Shown one piece after another: positions 33,426-43,400 of a stretch of 64,000 nucleotides of DNA (its first letter is position 1; each line of letters begins with the position of its first letter). The position numbers and the translations under genes are program-made. Under the pieces are notes generated by a model that was given only the letters and a program-made list of their open reading frames with translations, had not been told where the DNA came from and did no database searches. Source of the stretch: Acidobacteriota bacterium (lineage in GTDB: Bacteria > Acidobacteriota > Thermoanaerobaculia > Multivoradales > JAHZIX01); assembly GCA_034211275.1 (NCBI GenBank), contig JAXHTF010000001.1:1-64000 (forward strand). Reading direction: 5' to 3'.

Positions 33426-34958
33426 TCATTCCACGACCACCAACGTGCTCAACTTGCCGTCCACCACCAGCACCCGGCCGGCGCCGTCCACCGCCAGGTC
33501 CAGGGGATTGCGCAGCTCCAATCCTCCGGGCAGCTGGGGACCGAGGGTCGCCATCAGCTGGCCGTCCGGCTGGTAGATGGAGATGCGGCCGGCGTCGCGG
33601 TCGAGGACGTAGAGATTGCCCAGATCGTCGACGTCCAACGCCTGGGGCTTGCGCCCGAGATCGCGAACGATCACCCCCAGGGAAGTGCCGTCGGGGCTGA
33701 AGCGCTCGACCTGAGAGCTCTTGCCGTCGAGCACGTAGATGCGGCCCTGGGCATCGCGGGCGACGTCCACCGGTTCGCCCTCCGCCAGGGTGGCCAGATA
33801 GCGGCCGGCGGGGATGAAGACCAGCACCCGGTCGCTCTGCTCGTCGAGCAAATACCACTGGCCCAGACGGCCGCGGCGACCGGCGGCGAGGTCCTTCACC
33901 GGCTCCATCTTCCTGCCCCGGGGTGCCATGAAGCTTTGGGAAGAACGATCCGTGAGCCGGCTGACGGCGTCGCCGGAGGGCAGATAGACCTCACCGTCCT
34001 GCCACCAGGGGCGCCCCGGCTCGGTGAGCTCCAGGCGATCTTCCAACGAGCCATCGGGAGCCAGGCGGTACACCGTATCGCTACCGCGATCGCCCACCAC
34101 GACGGTGCCGTCGGGAGCCGCCGCCACGCCCACCGGTTTGCGCAACTCGATGCCGGGCACCGCCAGGGGGCGCGCCCGCCGCCACGAGGGCAACCCGGCG
34201 GTGGGCCGGATCTGTACTCGATGAAGGAGGGTCAACCGCTGACGCGCCAGCAGGGCCTCGGGAGCGACACCGGACTCCGCCGCCCGCTGCAGCTCGGCGC
34301 TGGCGGCGACCCAATCACCGTTGGCCAGCAAAACTTTCGCCAACCCCAGCCGCGCCCGCGCCGTCCACGGGCCGGCGACCTCGTCCTCCAGAGCCTGGAT
34401 GAAGGCGGCAGCGGCATCCCCGGGCTGGCCCAGGTCGAGACTGATCTCCCCCACCAGGACTCGCGCTTCGGCGCGCCAGGAGAGCTCCGGATAGCTGTCC
34501 CGGCCGTAGAGCAGCGGCAGGCGGCGCAGCACCGCCCGGGCCGCCTCCAGATCACCAGGGCCGGTGGGGCGCTCCGCCAGCATGCGCCCCTGGAGCACAT
34601 AGGCCGCCGCCGACCACGGCGAACGCGGGCGGCGGGCCACCAGCTCGTCGATGGCCTGGCGGGCGGGGATCACATTGCCCTGGCGGTAGAGCACCTCGGC
34701 GAGGGAGTAGTGGGCCTCGGCGGAAGCCTCGGACTCGGGGAAGCGATCCACCAGCAGGCGATACTCCCGGAGCGCCGCCTCCAGATCACCGCGCCGTTCC
34801 AGGCGCTGAGCCTCCACCAGCAGCCGCCGGGCGGCGGCATCGTCCGAGGAAGCGCCCTGGGCGCTGACGAAAACCGGCAACAGAACCAGGGCCATGCACC
34901 AGAGCACGGCGATACCTGCGAAGGACAGAGGGGCGGGGGTGCGCAACCATCGACTCAT
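33426..34958 (-). CDS. Exported TPR/NHL beta-propeller protein
   Basis: A 510-residue exported protein. A signal peptide (SFAGIAVLWCMALVLLPVFVSAQG) precedes TPR-like helical repeats (about 40-230; for example LEAALREYRLLVDRFPESEASAEAHYSLAEVLYRQG, a YbgF/BamD-like style). An NHL-type propeller follows (about 265-510; KPVGVAAAPDGTVVVGDRGSDTVYRL, GRIYVLDGKSSQVERFSPDG, GNLYVLDRDAGRISIYQPDG). Such proteins act as scaffolds in the periplasm or at the surface. It lies 97 bases after the second permease gene and 14 before the PEGA/PDZ gene. Confidence 0.85.
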   Translation of the reverse strand: MSRWLRTPAPLSFAGIAVLWCMALVLLPVFVSAQGASSDDAAARRLLVEAQRLERRGDLEAALREYRLLVDRFPESEASAEAHYSLAEVLYRQGNVIPARQAIDELVARRPRSPWSAAAYVLQGRMLAERPTGPGDLEAARAVLRRLPLLYGRDSYPELSWRAEARVLVGEISLDLGQPGDAAAAFIQALEDEVAGPWTARARLGLAKVLLANGDWVAASAELQRAAESGVAPEALLARQRLTLLHRVQIRPTAGLPSWRRARPLAVPGIELRKPVGVAAAPDGTVVVGDRGSDTVYRLAPDGSLEDRLELTEPGRPWWQDGEVYLPSGDAVSRLTDRSSQSFMAPRGRKMEPVKDLAAGRRGRLGQWYLLDEQSDRVLVFIPAGRYLATLAEGEPVDVARDAQGRIYVLDGKSSQVERFSPDGTSLGVIVRDLGRKPQALDVDDLGNLYVLDRDAGRISIYQPDGQLMATLGPQLPGGLELRNPLDLAVDGAGRVLVVDGKLSTLVVVE

Positions 34959-35055
34959 GGTTGTGCATGATACCCGCTTTGCGGGCGGGGAAACGAACCG
35001 GGGCCTGGGAGATCCGTGGATGAGGACCTTCCGGACCGCAGACGGGCGTTGCGGC

Positions 35056-35931
35056 TCAATCGTCGGAGTAGGTGATCTCCATCCGCCGGATGCGCAGCGC
35101 CGCCGCCGCCACCGCCACCCCCGCCACCAGCAGCAGCCCCGGGATCGCCACCCACGGCGACGCCAGATCCGAAAGCACCACGAAGGGCCCGGCGCTGATC
35201 TTCACCGGCAACAACGAGGACAGGTAGTAGATGACGCTCACCTGCTTGAGCAGCGCCGGCAGGAAGGGATTCAGCAGCTCCCAGGCGAAGAGCGCCAACG
35301 CCGGGATCACCGGGTTGCGGAAGAACAGGCCGGCGAGCATGAACACCGCCCCGTAGCCGACGCAGGCGAGGACCGTGATGCCGGAGTAGGCGAAGAGCTG
35401 GCCAACGGCACCGGAGGGCAGACCGGAACCGGAGAAGGGCAGCACCGCGAGGAGAAAGCTGGCGGCGGTGGAGAGGGAGAGCACCAGCGCCGTGGCGGTA
35501 AGGCCGGCGAGGAACTTCGCCACCACCAGCAGCTCGCGGCGCACCGGGCACAGGAAGTAATAGTGCAGGCTGCGGTCCATGAGGTCGCCGCGGAAGAGCT
35601 GGACGAAGACCACCAGGCAGCTGGCGAAGATGGCCACCTTGAGGAAGTAGACGCGGTAGAGGCCGGCGAAGAGCCCGATTCCGTCCACCTGTTGGGCGGC
35701 TTCGTTGCCGAACATCGGTACCAGCACCGCCTGCAGGATCAGCAGGCCCACCGGCAACGCCGCCAGGAGCAGGAGCGGAATCACCCGCGCACCGAGCAGG
35801 TTCTTGCGCACTTCCAGCCGCAGGATGCCCCACAGCTGAGCCTGCCAGCGGGCGGCGGCTCGGGGCGGAGCGAGCTCGATGCCCGCCAGCTCCTCCGCGG
35901 TGCCGCCGGCGTTGTGAGCCTCGGTGTTCAT
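35056..35931 (-). CDS. ABC-2 type transporter permease (second unit)
   Basis: A 291-residue membrane protein with six predicted membrane segments, for example [83 protein letters not shown] and a C-terminal [17 protein letters not shown]. The N-terminal ~40 residues are cytoplasmic. The start overlaps the stop of the preceding ATPase gene (ATGA), so they form one transporter. The substrate is unknown. Similar permeases sit in export or Gld-like complexes. Confidence 0.85.
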   Translation of the reverse strand: MNTEAHNAGGTAEELAGIELAPPRAAARWQAQLWGILRLEVRKNLLGARVIPLLLLAALPVGLLILQAVLVPMFGNEAAQQVDGIGLFAGLYRVYFLKVAIFASCLVVFVQLFRGDLMDRSLHYYFLCPVRRELLVVAKFLAGLTATALVLSLSTAASFLLAVLPFSGSGLPSGAVGQLFAYSGITVLACVGYGAVFMLAGLFFRNPVIPALALFAWELLNPFLPALLKQVSVIYYLSSLLPVKISAGPFVVLSDLASPWVAIPGLLLVAGVAVAAAALRIRRMEITYSDD

Positions 35932-37016
35932 CCCTTGCCTCCCCGTTCGCCGATCAAATACTCATACAGTGCGTGCACGTCGGCGTCCGCCGGCGCCACC
36001 GCCTCGACCTGCACCTGTTGCTCCACCACGATGCGGTTGAGCAACAGGTGCAGCCGGTCGGCGTTGCGGGTGCTGACCACCAGGCCGCCGCGGTCCTGGT
36101 GCAGCTGGACCCCCACCGCCTGGCCATCGCCGAAGACCGCGGCGGCCACCACCTCCGGCCGGTCGCAACGGATCAGCACCTGTAGGGGCCGGTCGTCCAT
36201 CTCGTCCCGCACGCCCTCCACCTCACCTTCCGCCACCACATAGCCGTGATCCAGCAGCACCACCCGGTCGGAAACCATGTCCAGCTCGTGGAGGATGTGG
36301 CTCGAGATGATCAGGAAGCTGCCGGCGTCCCGCAGCTCCTGGAAGAGGGCGATGACCTCCGCCCGGGCCATGGGATCGAGACCGTTGAGGGGCTCGTCGA
36401 GGATCAAGATCTCCGGATCGTGGGCGATGGCGTTGGCGAGCTTGATGCGCTGGCGCATGCCCTTGCTATAGCCCGCCACCTTGCGGTTGCCGGCCTCGGT
36501 GAGCCCCACCCGGGCCAGAGCCCGCTCCGCCCGGCGCTGGGCCTCGGCGTTGCCGTGGCCGTGAATGCGCAGGAAGGAGGTGAGGAATTGGCGCCCGGTC
36601 ATGCCCTTGGGAAAGGCGTCGAACTGGCTGCAATAGCCCACCCTGTGGAAGAGCCGCTCCGGATGGTCGGGGGTGATGCCCAGCAGCTCCACGCGCCCGC
36701 GGGTGGGTCGCAGCAAACCGGTCATCAGGTTCATCAGGGTGCTCTTGCCCGAACCGTTGGGCCCCACCAGGCCGGTGATCCCCGGTGGCAGCACCAGGTT
36801 CACCCGGTTGACCCCCAGGACCTCGCCGTAGAAGCGCGAGACGTTCTCGAAGACGATGCTTTGGGAGCGCTCCTCCGCCCCCAGCCGGGGTGGTTTGCGC
36901 AGGGGCTCAACCACGGGCGGCTCGACGACGGGAGCGCCGGTGGGCGTCTCCCCGGAGGAAGCCTCCGCCGCTGAGCTGTCGGCGAGGGTGGGATCCGACT
37001 TGGAGTTCTCGTTCAT
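35928..37016 (-). CDS. ABC transporter ATPase (second unit)
   Basis: A 362-residue ABC ATPase. After a ~50-residue Ser/Pro/Glu-rich extension come Walker A ([10 protein letters not shown]), a Q-loop (YCSQFDAFP), the signature YSKGMRQR, Walker B with catalytic Glu ([12 protein letters not shown]) and the H-loop ([12 protein letters not shown]). The C-terminal ~100 residues carry a regulatory domain as in ABC-2 exporters. It overlaps both neighbouring permease genes by four bases. The N-terminal tail is unusual for such ATPases. Confidence 0.92.
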   Translation of the reverse strand: MNENSKSDPTLADSSAAEASSGETPTGAPVVEPPVVEPLRKPPRLGAEERSQSIVFENVSRFYGEVLGVNRVNLVLPPGITGLVGPNGSGKSTLMNLMTGLLRPTRGRVELLGITPDHPERLFHRVGYCSQFDAFPKGMTGRQFLTSFLRIHGHGNAEAQRRAERALARVGLTEAGNRKVAGYSKGMRQRIKLANAIAHDPEILILDEPLNGLDPMARAEVIALFQELRDAGSFLIISSHILHELDMVSDRVVLLDHGYVVAEGEVEGVRDEMDDRPLQVLIRCDRPEVVAAAVFGDGQAVGVQLHQDRGGLVVSTRNADRLHLLLNRIVVEQQVQVEAVAPADADVHALYEYLIGERGGKG

Positions 37017-37882
37017 CGCACCACCTCATAGGCCCGCACCTTGCGCACCAACAACAGGGCGCAGAGAGCACTGACGGCGATCAGGGAGAGCGCGCCGGCC
37101 CACGCCGGCAGACCGCTGACGGAGGAGGTGCGCAGCAGCGCTGACCACACCGCATCGACGCTGGCGGGCAGGCTCAACAGATCGCCCCAGGGTGTGTCCA
37201 TGGCGCGGCTGAAGATCAGATTGACCACCGCCGCCACCGCGATGGAGACGAAGTAGTAAGCGAAGAGGGTGAGCCGGGCCAGGGCTTTCTGCTGCAGCCA
37301 GGCGGAGATGGCCAGCCCCAGCAGGATCAGCAGCACCAGGAAGAGCCCGCAGGCGACGAGCAGGTTGAGGGGCAGCCAGGCGAAGCGCCCCGCCCAACCG
37401 TCCTCCAAATAGGCCTGGAGCACCCACAGACCGAGCAGCGGGATCCAGGTCAGCACCGACAGCAACACCACCAGCACCGACGCCTTGCCGAGCAGGTATT
37501 CCAGGCGCGAGAACGGCCGGCTGAGGTAGAGGGGCAGGGCGTTGTTGCGCAGGTCTGCGGACATCAAGGCCGGCGCCACGAAGAGGGTGACGAAGAAGGC
37601 CAGAGAGCCCTGGCTGTGAAGCAGGGCGTCGAAAAAGCGCTCGTCAATGACCAGCAAATCCGCGATCTGGAGGTTGAAGGTCTGGAGGAAGGACGCGTTG
37701 TACCGCAGGTAGATCACCAACGCGCCGATGACCGGCGGCACCAGACTGAGGATGAAGAACGCCAGGAAGAGGCGCGAGGCGAAGACGGTGCGAAACGCGT
37801 AGCGGGGGATCACCAGGAAGCGCGCCAGCGGCTCGGTCAGCTCCCCGTCGAAGCGTTTGTAGCCGCGATCATAGACCGCCAT
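37013..37882 (-). CDS. ABC-2 type transporter permease (first unit)
   Basis: A 289-residue membrane protein with about six membrane segments ([100 protein letters not shown] and a C-terminal one). [26 protein letters not shown] is the cytoplasmic coupling segment typical of the ABC-2 family. Its start overlaps the first ATPase gene by 14 bases and its stop overlaps the second ATPase gene by four. The substrate is unknown. Confidence 0.85.
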   Translation of the reverse strand: MAVYDRGYKRFDGELTEPLARFLVIPRYAFRTVFASRLFLAFFILSLVPPVIGALVIYLRYNASFLQTFNLQIADLLVIDERFFDALLHSQGSLAFFVTLFVAPALMSADLRNNALPLYLSRPFSRLEYLLGKASVLVVLLSVLTWIPLLGLWVLQAYLEDGWAGRFAWLPLNLLVACGLFLVLLILLGLAISAWLQQKALARLTLFAYYFVSIAVAAVVNLIFSRAMDTPWGDLLSLPASVDAVWSALLRTSSVSGLPAWAGALSLIAVSALCALLLVRKVRAYEVVR

Positions 37883-38810
37883 CGCCGCCTCCTTCCATGG
37901 CCTTCAAGAAGATGTCCTCCAGCGAGTCGCGCTTGTAGACCAGCCGCCGCAGCTGCACCGACTGCTCCTCGGCGATGCGATAGAGGTCGTGCACCTCGAC
38001 ACCGTTGGCGAGCACCATCTTGAGCCGCCGCGGGCCGTGCTGGGCGCTCTCCACCCCCAGCCGCGCAGCAGCAGCGGCGAAGGAGTCGCGGTCGCCGCGG
38101 ACCTCCAGCTCGAGGAAGCTGCGGTTGGTGCGCCGCTCCTCCTCCAGGTTGCAGTAGGCGGCGATGTGACCCTGGCGCAGGATCAACACCTCGTCGCAGC
38201 ATTCCTCCACGTCCCGCAGCAGATGGGACGAGAACACCAGCCGCACCTCGCCGCCGTCCCGCAGATCGCGGATCAGGCTCAGCATGCGTTGCCGGGCCGG
38301 CGGATCGAGACCGTTGGTGGGCTCGTCGAGGAAGAGCAGCCGCGGCCCGTGGACCAGCGCTTGGGCCAGCTTGGCGCGCTGCTTCATGCCCAGGGAGTAG
38401 CTCTCCATGGGGCGGTAGCGGGCTTCCCCCAGGCCGACGTAGAACATCGCCTCGTGGGCTCGCTCCAATGCCGCCTGGGAGGGCAGACCGCTGAGCTCCG
38501 CCATCAGCCGCACGAAGTGCACGCCGGTCATGCCGGCGATAAAAGCGTCGCGCTCGGGCATGTAGCCGAGCATCTGGCGCACCGTCTTGGGCTCCCGCAC
38601 CACGTCGTGGCCGAAGATGCGGGCGCTGCCGGAAGCTGGAGCGTGAAAGCCCAGGAGGGTGTGGATGAGGGTGGTCTTGCCCGCACCGTTGGGGCCCAGC
38701 AAGCCGATGGCGCGGCCCGACAAGGCCCCGGTGAGGCCCTGCAGCACCTCCTGGGAGCCGAGGCGGACGCGCAGGTCGTGTAGCTCGATGACCGAATCCA
38801 TGACAGACAT
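37869..38810 (-). CDS. ABC transporter ATPase (first unit)
   Basis: A 313-residue ABC ATPase with Walker A ([10 protein letters not shown]), Q-loop (YMPERDAF), signature [12 protein letters not shown], Walker [14 protein letters not shown] and H-loop ([13 protein letters not shown]). A C-terminal domain of ~90 residues follows. Start is the ATG at 38810 or, more likely for a short form, 38801. The neighbouring gene upstream encodes the FecR protein, 60 bases away. It pairs with the overlapping permease gene. Confidence 0.92.
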   Translation of the reverse strand: MSVMDSVIELHDLRVRLGSQEVLQGLTGALSGRAIGLLGPNGAGKTTLIHTLLGFHAPASGSARIFGHDVVREPKTVRQMLGYMPERDAFIAGMTGVHFVRLMAELSGLPSQAALERAHEAMFYVGLGEARYRPMESYSLGMKQRAKLAQALVHGPRLLFLDEPTNGLDPPARQRMLSLIRDLRDGGEVRLVFSSHLLRDVEECCDEVLILRQGHIAAYCNLEEERRTNRSFLELEVRGDRDSFAAAAARLGVESAQHGPRRLKMVLANGVEVHDLYRIAEEQSVQLRRLVYKRDSLEDIFLKAMEGGGDGGL

Positions 38811-38870
38811 TACCGCGCACCCGGCGGCGGTGTTTCAACCGCCGCCGGTTTCCTCCTCTCGCTGATGTTC

Positions 38871-41648
38871 TTAGGCGTGGGGACCGGAGGCTGCCGCGCT
38901 CGCCGCAGCCGTACCGGTGGGCGCCGACTGCGCCGCCGCGTCGGCGGCGAAGAGATCGAGGCCGAGGGCCCCGGCGGCGCCCAGCAGGCTCGAGAGGTAA
39001 TCCCCCTCGGTGTCGCTGACCAGCACGATGCGGTCCTCCTCACCGTAGGCGCAGGCGAGGGTCGCCGGGGTGTCCGCCACCAGCTCCTCGAGGGTCTGGC
39101 GCTGCTCCGGCGACAGATTCTCCGTACCGCCGTTCCACAGCTGGGCCAGGGGCCCGAGCACGGGCTGGAGGTTCTGGTAAGTGAGGGCCGAGAAATTGGC
39201 ATGGCCGTCGGACGGAAGCAGGTTGCTGAAGCGTGGGGACGAAGCCAGAGTATAGCCGCTATCCCGATACCCCACCGCGTGCTCGATGAGCGGACGGCTG
39301 GGCGCCGCCACCATGTAGCCGTCGACGTAGGCGTAGTGCAGATCCAGGGGGTCGGAGCCGCCGGTGGCACCGGCGGTGCCGTGGAGCCGGTAGTAGACCT
39401 GCCCACCGACGGTCTCCTGATCGAGGGTCAGCGCGATCATCGGCTCGCCGTTGACGGAGCCGATGCCGCGGGCTTCCGCCACCAGCCGCTCCAACGTGGT
39501 CTGCAGGCGGGCGGCGTCGTAGACCTCCAGCACCAGCTTCCAGGACGGCTCCGGCAGCAGCGGCCCGTCGAGGGCGAAGGCGAATTCGCCGCCCAGCGGT
39601 TCGGCGAGATCCGCCATCACGTCGATGCCGTGGCTCCGCTCCAGGTTCTGCAGCTGTTCCATGAGATCGATGCCCTGGGCGCCGAGCATGCGGCTGACGT
39701 CCTCGAGCATGGCGGCCGGATTCTTCACCAGCGCCGCCGACGCCAGGTGAGCGTCCGGCGAGACGAAGTCCAGGGAGGCCATGGGAGCCGGCGCCGCCAG
39801 CCAGGAAGCGAGGCCCTGGCGGGGGCCGCCGAAGGAGAGCACCGCCCGGTGGCGCATGTGGTCGTTGAGCTCCCGCCGGCGCTCCAGCACCAGGGTCTCA
39901 ACATCGAGGATCCCGGCGCTGGCGAGGGCCGGCTGGTCCTCCGCGTCGGTGCGCTGGATCAGCACCCCCATGTCGGCGGCCACCAACCAGTCGGCGCCGT
40001 CGGCGTAGACCTGGCTCAGAGTCTGGTGCAGTTGGGTTCCGGAGAAGGCCGAGGCTCCATCCTGCAGGTCGAGGAGCAGGTCGCGGTGAGAAGCCACCGC
40101 CAGCAGCCCGTCGTGGACCCACACCAGCAGCCTCTCCGCCTCGTCGGCGGGGAGCGCCGCCGGGTCTTCCACCAACACCACCGGGATTTCGCTACCGGGG
40201 GCCGAATCCTGAGCCTGCAGAATCTCGGCCTCGAAGATCGAGAGCAGGGCCTGGGGATCGAGGGCCTCGGCGAGGATCAGCATGCGCGGAGAGTCGTCTT
40301 CGCCGGTGCCATCACCGGGAACAGCGGTCACCGCCACCACCACCTCGTCCCCCAGCTGCTCGCTGACATCCGCCAACCGCTGCAGGCCCTCGGCGAGCTC
40401 TTCATGATCCTCTCCCAGGCTCTGCTGCCACCAGCGGGCCAGCGCCGGGCTGGTGGCCACTCGCTGCTCGATGATCTGGTACGCCTGCTGCAGATCGCCG
40501 CCGACGTTGGGCAGGCCGGCGTAGACCACGGTATCGCCGGGCACCCGGTCGAGGAACGCCGAGGCGTGACGCAGGCCGCGCCGCGGCAGGGCGTCGTCGA
40601 TCTCCCGGCCCAGGTCCTTGAGCTCGCGCAGCAACGCCAGGTATTCATCGACGTTGCGACTCCAGGCCACCTCGTCCGCCACCGGCACCGGTGCCAGGCT
40701 GGGATGGGTAGCGATCTGATCGCCGGCGGTGAGGACGGCGTTGCGGGCGCCGTAGCCGACCTTCACCGCGCCCTCCACCACCGAGACTCGGGAGCCCTTG
40801 GTGCCGTGGTTGACCGCGAAGATGGTGCCGGTCACCGACACCAGGCAGTCGTCGGTGGCGACGAAGAGGTTGCCGGAACCCTGGGGCGCCGCCTCGACGA
40901 TGACGTTGCCCCGGGACAGCCGCACGGTAGTGCCGGCGCGCCGGCGCTGTACCTGGATTTCGGAGCGCGGCGCGAGCTCGAGCTCCGAGCCGTCCGCCAA
41001 CCGCAACACCGCCTCGGTATCCCGGGCGGTGCGCAGAACGGTGCCGTAGGGAACCTCCTGACCGGTGCTCACCGGCAGGTAGCCGTCGCGGGTGAGCTGG
41101 AAGAGCTGGCCGTCCAGCTGCGCCACCACCGCCGGCTCGCCCCAGGGTAGGGGAACGATGCCCAGCACCGCCCACAGCGCCCAGCCGAGGCCGACGGTGA
41201 CCGCCACCATCGCCGCCCAACGGAGCCAGGGGGAACGGCTCTCGGAACGCTTCGCGGGCTGCGGCTCCGCAGCCTCGCCCTCTCCAAGAGCGCGGGAGCG
41301 CGCCGCCTGGAGAGCCCGGCGGCAGGGGATGCAGCCGCGGGCGTGGTCCTCCAGGAGCAGTGCCCGGGAGGGCGACAGGTCGCCGTGCAAATAATCGGGG
41401 ATGAACGCCTGGAAGTCGTCGCAGCCGCTGAGGGCGACGGCGTCTTCCGAGGCGTCTTCGGCATGCGCCACCCCTCCCGGCTGGCGGGCGGCGAGCTCGC
41501 GGTCCAACTCTCGCGACAAGCGCCGGCGCACCCGCGCTGCCGCCTGCTCCAGCTCCGCCGATCCCAGGCGCTCGTCCCGCAGGGCTTCGATGCCCTGGTC
41601 GAGAAGCTCGTCCAAACGCTGCTCGGACAGTCCGTGATGGTTGCTCAT
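38871..41648 (-). CDS. Large anti-sigma-like membrane protein with zinc finger, FecR domain and ~600-residue outer domain
   Basis: A 925-residue protein. The first ~110 residues hold a zinc-binding anti-sigma motif (H102, C106, C109 in LEDHARGCIPCRRAL). One membrane helix (about 143-166) follows. A FecR-like domain lies at about 175-300 (DGYLPVSTGQEVPYGTVLRT...LADGSELELAPRSEIQV...GTIFAVNHGTKGSRVSVVEGAVKV). The remaining ~600 residues are acidic, outside the membrane, and contain DUF3352-like stretches (RVPGDTVVYAGLPNVGG, DLAEPLGGEFAFALDGPLLPEPSWKLVLEVYDAARL). Its ATG overlaps the sigma-factor stop, so it likely holds that sigma factor at the membrane. The fusion to such a large outer domain is unusual. 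Confidence 0.85.
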   Translation of the reverse strand: MSNHHGLSEQRLDELLDQGIEALRDERLGSAELEQAAARVRRRLSRELDRELAARQPGGVAHAEDASEDAVALSGCDDFQAFIPDYLHGDLSPSRALLLEDHARGCIPCRRALQAARSRALGEGEAAEPQPAKRSESRSPWLRWAAMVAVTVGLGWALWAVLGIVPLPWGEPAVVAQLDGQLFQLTRDGYLPVSTGQEVPYGTVLRTARDTEAVLRLADGSELELAPRSEIQVQRRRAGTTVRLSRGNVIVEAAPQGSGNLFVATDDCLVSVTGTIFAVNHGTKGSRVSVVEGAVKVGYGARNAVLTAGDQIATHPSLAPVPVADEVAWSRNVDEYLALLRELKDLGREIDDALPRRGLRHASAFLDRVPGDTVVYAGLPNVGGDLQQAYQIIEQRVATSPALARWWQQSLGEDHEELAEGLQRLADVSEQLGDEVVVAVTAVPGDGTGEDDSPRMLILAEALDPQALLSIFEAEILQAQDSAPGSEIPVVLVEDPAALPADEAERLLVWVHDGLLAVASHRDLLLDLQDGASAFSGTQLHQTLSQVYADGADWLVAADMGVLIQRTDAEDQPALASAGILDVETLVLERRRELNDHMRHRAVLSFGGPRQGLASWLAAPAPMASLDFVSPDAHLASAALVKNPAAMLEDVSRMLGAQGIDLMEQLQNLERSHGIDVMADLAEPLGGEFAFALDGPLLPEPSWKLVLEVYDAARLQTTLERLVAEARGIGSVNGEPMIALTLDQETVGGQVYYRLHGTAGATGGSDPLDLHYAYVDGYMVAAPSRPLIEHAVGYRDSGYTLASSPRFSNLLPSDGHANFSALTYQNLQPVLGPLAQLWNGGTENLSPEQRQTLEELVADTPATLACAYGEEDRIVLVSDTEGDYLSSLLGAAGALGLDLFAADAAAQSAPTGTAAASAAASGPHA

Positions 41649-42214
41649 GAGGCCTCTCCTACGTATTCACCCAGCTCCCGGCGCATCTGCTCCCGTACAC
41701 GGTGGAGGGTGACCCCCACGGCGTTTTGGGTGGTGCCGAGCATGCTGGCGATCTCTTTGTTGCCATAACCTTCGAGGAATCGGAGGACGAAAATCTCTGC
41801 CGAGCGCGGGCTCAAAGTGGCCAGGGCTCGGCGCAGCTGCAAGCCCAGCTCGCTGCCCAACCCTTGTTGTTGCGGACTCGGCCGGGGATCCGCCGGCGGC
41901 GCCGGCTGGTCGTCCAGAGGTACCGCCCGCTGACGTTTGCGCCGGCGCAAAATGTCCAGCGCGGCATTCACCGCCGCGCGCCGCATGTAGGGTCCCAGAT
42001 CCTCCGGGGCTCCCGGCGGCGCCTTGCCCAGCAGCCGCAGGAAGACCGTCTGCAGGGCATCCTCGGCGTCCGAGGCGCTCCCGGTGACGCGATAGGCCGC
42101 ATGGGCCGCGCGCTCGTGGTGTAGCTCGAAAATTCGGTGGAGCGTCTGGGACGCCGCGGCCCCCGGGTCGAGGCCGGCGGGGTTCGAAGAGATGTCTTTG
42201 GGCATGGCTTGCAA
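41645..42214 (-). CDS. ECF-type RNA polymerase sigma factor
   Basis: A 189-residue sigma factor. Region 2 is seen in FELHHERAAHAAYRVTGSASDAEDALQTVFLRLL and YMRRAAVNAALDILRRRKRQ; region 4 in LATLSPRSAEIFVLRFLEGYGNKEIASMLGTTQNAVGVTLHRVREQMRREL. I chose the TTG at 42214 because AGGAGG lies nine bases upstream; ATGs at 42232 and 42205 are alternatives, each with poorer spacing. The stop overlaps the start of the zinc-finger/FecR gene. It should direct polymerase to a regulon that likely includes this operon, and be released by the anti-sigma-like partner. Confidence 0.9.
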   Translation of the reverse strand: MQAMPKDISSNPAGLDPGAAASQTLHRIFELHHERAAHAAYRVTGSASDAEDALQTVFLRLLGKAPPGAPEDLGPYMRRAAVNAALDILRRRKRQRAVPLDDQPAPPADPRPSPQQQGLGSELGLQLRRALATLSPRSAEIFVLRFLEGYGNKEIASMLGTTQNAVGVTLHRVREQMRRELGEYVGEAS

Positions 42215-42427
42215 CGGTTTCGTCCTCCTCATGGCTTAATACGAGGCGGCTCGGCACTTCTTAACAAGCCGTCTCGCCCGATGGGAGGATTTCTCGGCTG
42301 AAGGAATTCTGCATCAGCCTTGCACAGTTGTTCCAGAGTGCCTAGCAGCCCCGGGAGACCGCCGAGGTAAACTCCCCGGGGCGAGGCCGCGGCTGCCGAT
42401 GCACCGCGGCGACGAAGGGAGTCACCC

Positions 42428-43333
42428 ATGGCCGCGCAAAATTCGACCTCCAAGACCTGCCTGGTGCTGGCCACCGGCTGCGGCTGCCTGATGCTGCTGG
42501 TGGCGGCGTTGGTGGCGGGATTGGCCTTTTGGGGCGTGCAGACCGCCAAACAGACCATCGAGAGTCTGGAAGATCCCGCAGCCCAGGCGGACCGGGCGCG
42601 GGATCTGCTGGGAGCGGAGGAGCTGCCGGAGGGATACCACGCGGCCATCGCCCTGGAGATTCCCTGGGTCATGCGCATGACCATCCTCAGCGACGGCGAG
42701 CTTCCCGAGCCGCCAGCTCCGGAGCTGCCGCCGGAAGCGCCGCCAGCCCCCGAGGCCCCCGCACCGCACGAGCCGCCCACCGACGAGGGCCCCATCGACG
42801 AGAGCCCAGTCGACGAGCCTCTACCGCCGGAGGCCCCACCGGAAGCTCCAGCGACGGAAATCGAGGTCGAGACCGACGACTCCACCGAGGGCGAGCTGAT
42901 CGAAGCGACGGACGGCGAGCACGTCTTCCTCTTCTTCGAATTCCTCGCCGGCGCCCAGGCGGCCATGAGCCCGGAAGACCGCCGCATCGTCACCGACTTC
43001 TTCACCGGCACCCGCGACGATCTGCAAGCCCTGGAGGACAACGGCGTCCAGGTCGACCTGCGGGAAGTGCTGCGCCGCGGCTCCCTTTCCGCCGCCGGCG
43101 CCGAGCTGCTCTACGTGGTGGGCATCGGCGATCTCGACGAGATGCGCCGCCGCGAGGAGCTCCTAGCTCTCTTCCTCGCCGAATGCCCTCAGGACCACCG
43201 GATGCGCATCGCCATCTGGAGCGGTCCCTTCCCGGAGACCATCGGTGCGGACGACGCACCGGTGCTCACCGGCACGGTGGGGGACGAGGCGAAGATGGTG
43301 CCCTTCCTCGGTCACTTTGACTTCTGTCGGTGA
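42428..43333 (+). CDS. Single-pass membrane protein with Pro/Glu-rich linker
   Basis: A 301-residue protein. A cytoplasmic start (AAQNSTSKT) is followed by one membrane helix (CLVLATGCGCLMLLVAALVAGLAFWG), a short helical stretch, a Pro/Glu/Ala-rich linker (about 96-145) and a C-terminal ~150-residue mixed domain (EHVFLFFEFLAGAQAAM...). No known motif was identified. The ATG has GGGAG upstream. It is divergent from the sigma-factor gene by ~200 bases. A 17-bp spaced direct repeat (TTCTGTCGGTGAG, 43322-43334 and 43339-43351) overlaps its stop codon. Confidence 0.65.
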   Translation: MAAQNSTSKTCLVLATGCGCLMLLVAALVAGLAFWGVQTAKQTIESLEDPAAQADRARDLLGAEELPEGYHAAIALEIPWVMRMTILSDGELPEPPAPELPPEAPPAPEAPAPHEPPTDEGPIDESPVDEPLPPEAPPEAPATEIEVETDDSTEGELIEATDGEHVFLFFEFLAGAQAAMSPEDRRIVTDFFTGTRDDLQALEDNGVQVDLREVLRRGSLSAAGAELLYVVGIGDLDEMRRREELLALFLAECPQDHRMRIAIWSGPFPETIGADDAPVLTGTVGDEAKMVPFLGHFDFCR

Positions 43334-43400
43334 GGGATTTCTGTCGGTGAGAATGGCCACACGCGTGGCGTGCCTCTGCTGCTGACGAAGGCTCCGAGCG

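Noticed and set aside
38865-41150. 761-residue plus-strand frame over the FecR gene
   Set aside because: The minus strand encodes zinc-finger, membrane and FecR features; the plus frame is a shadow with His/Gln-rich low complexity.
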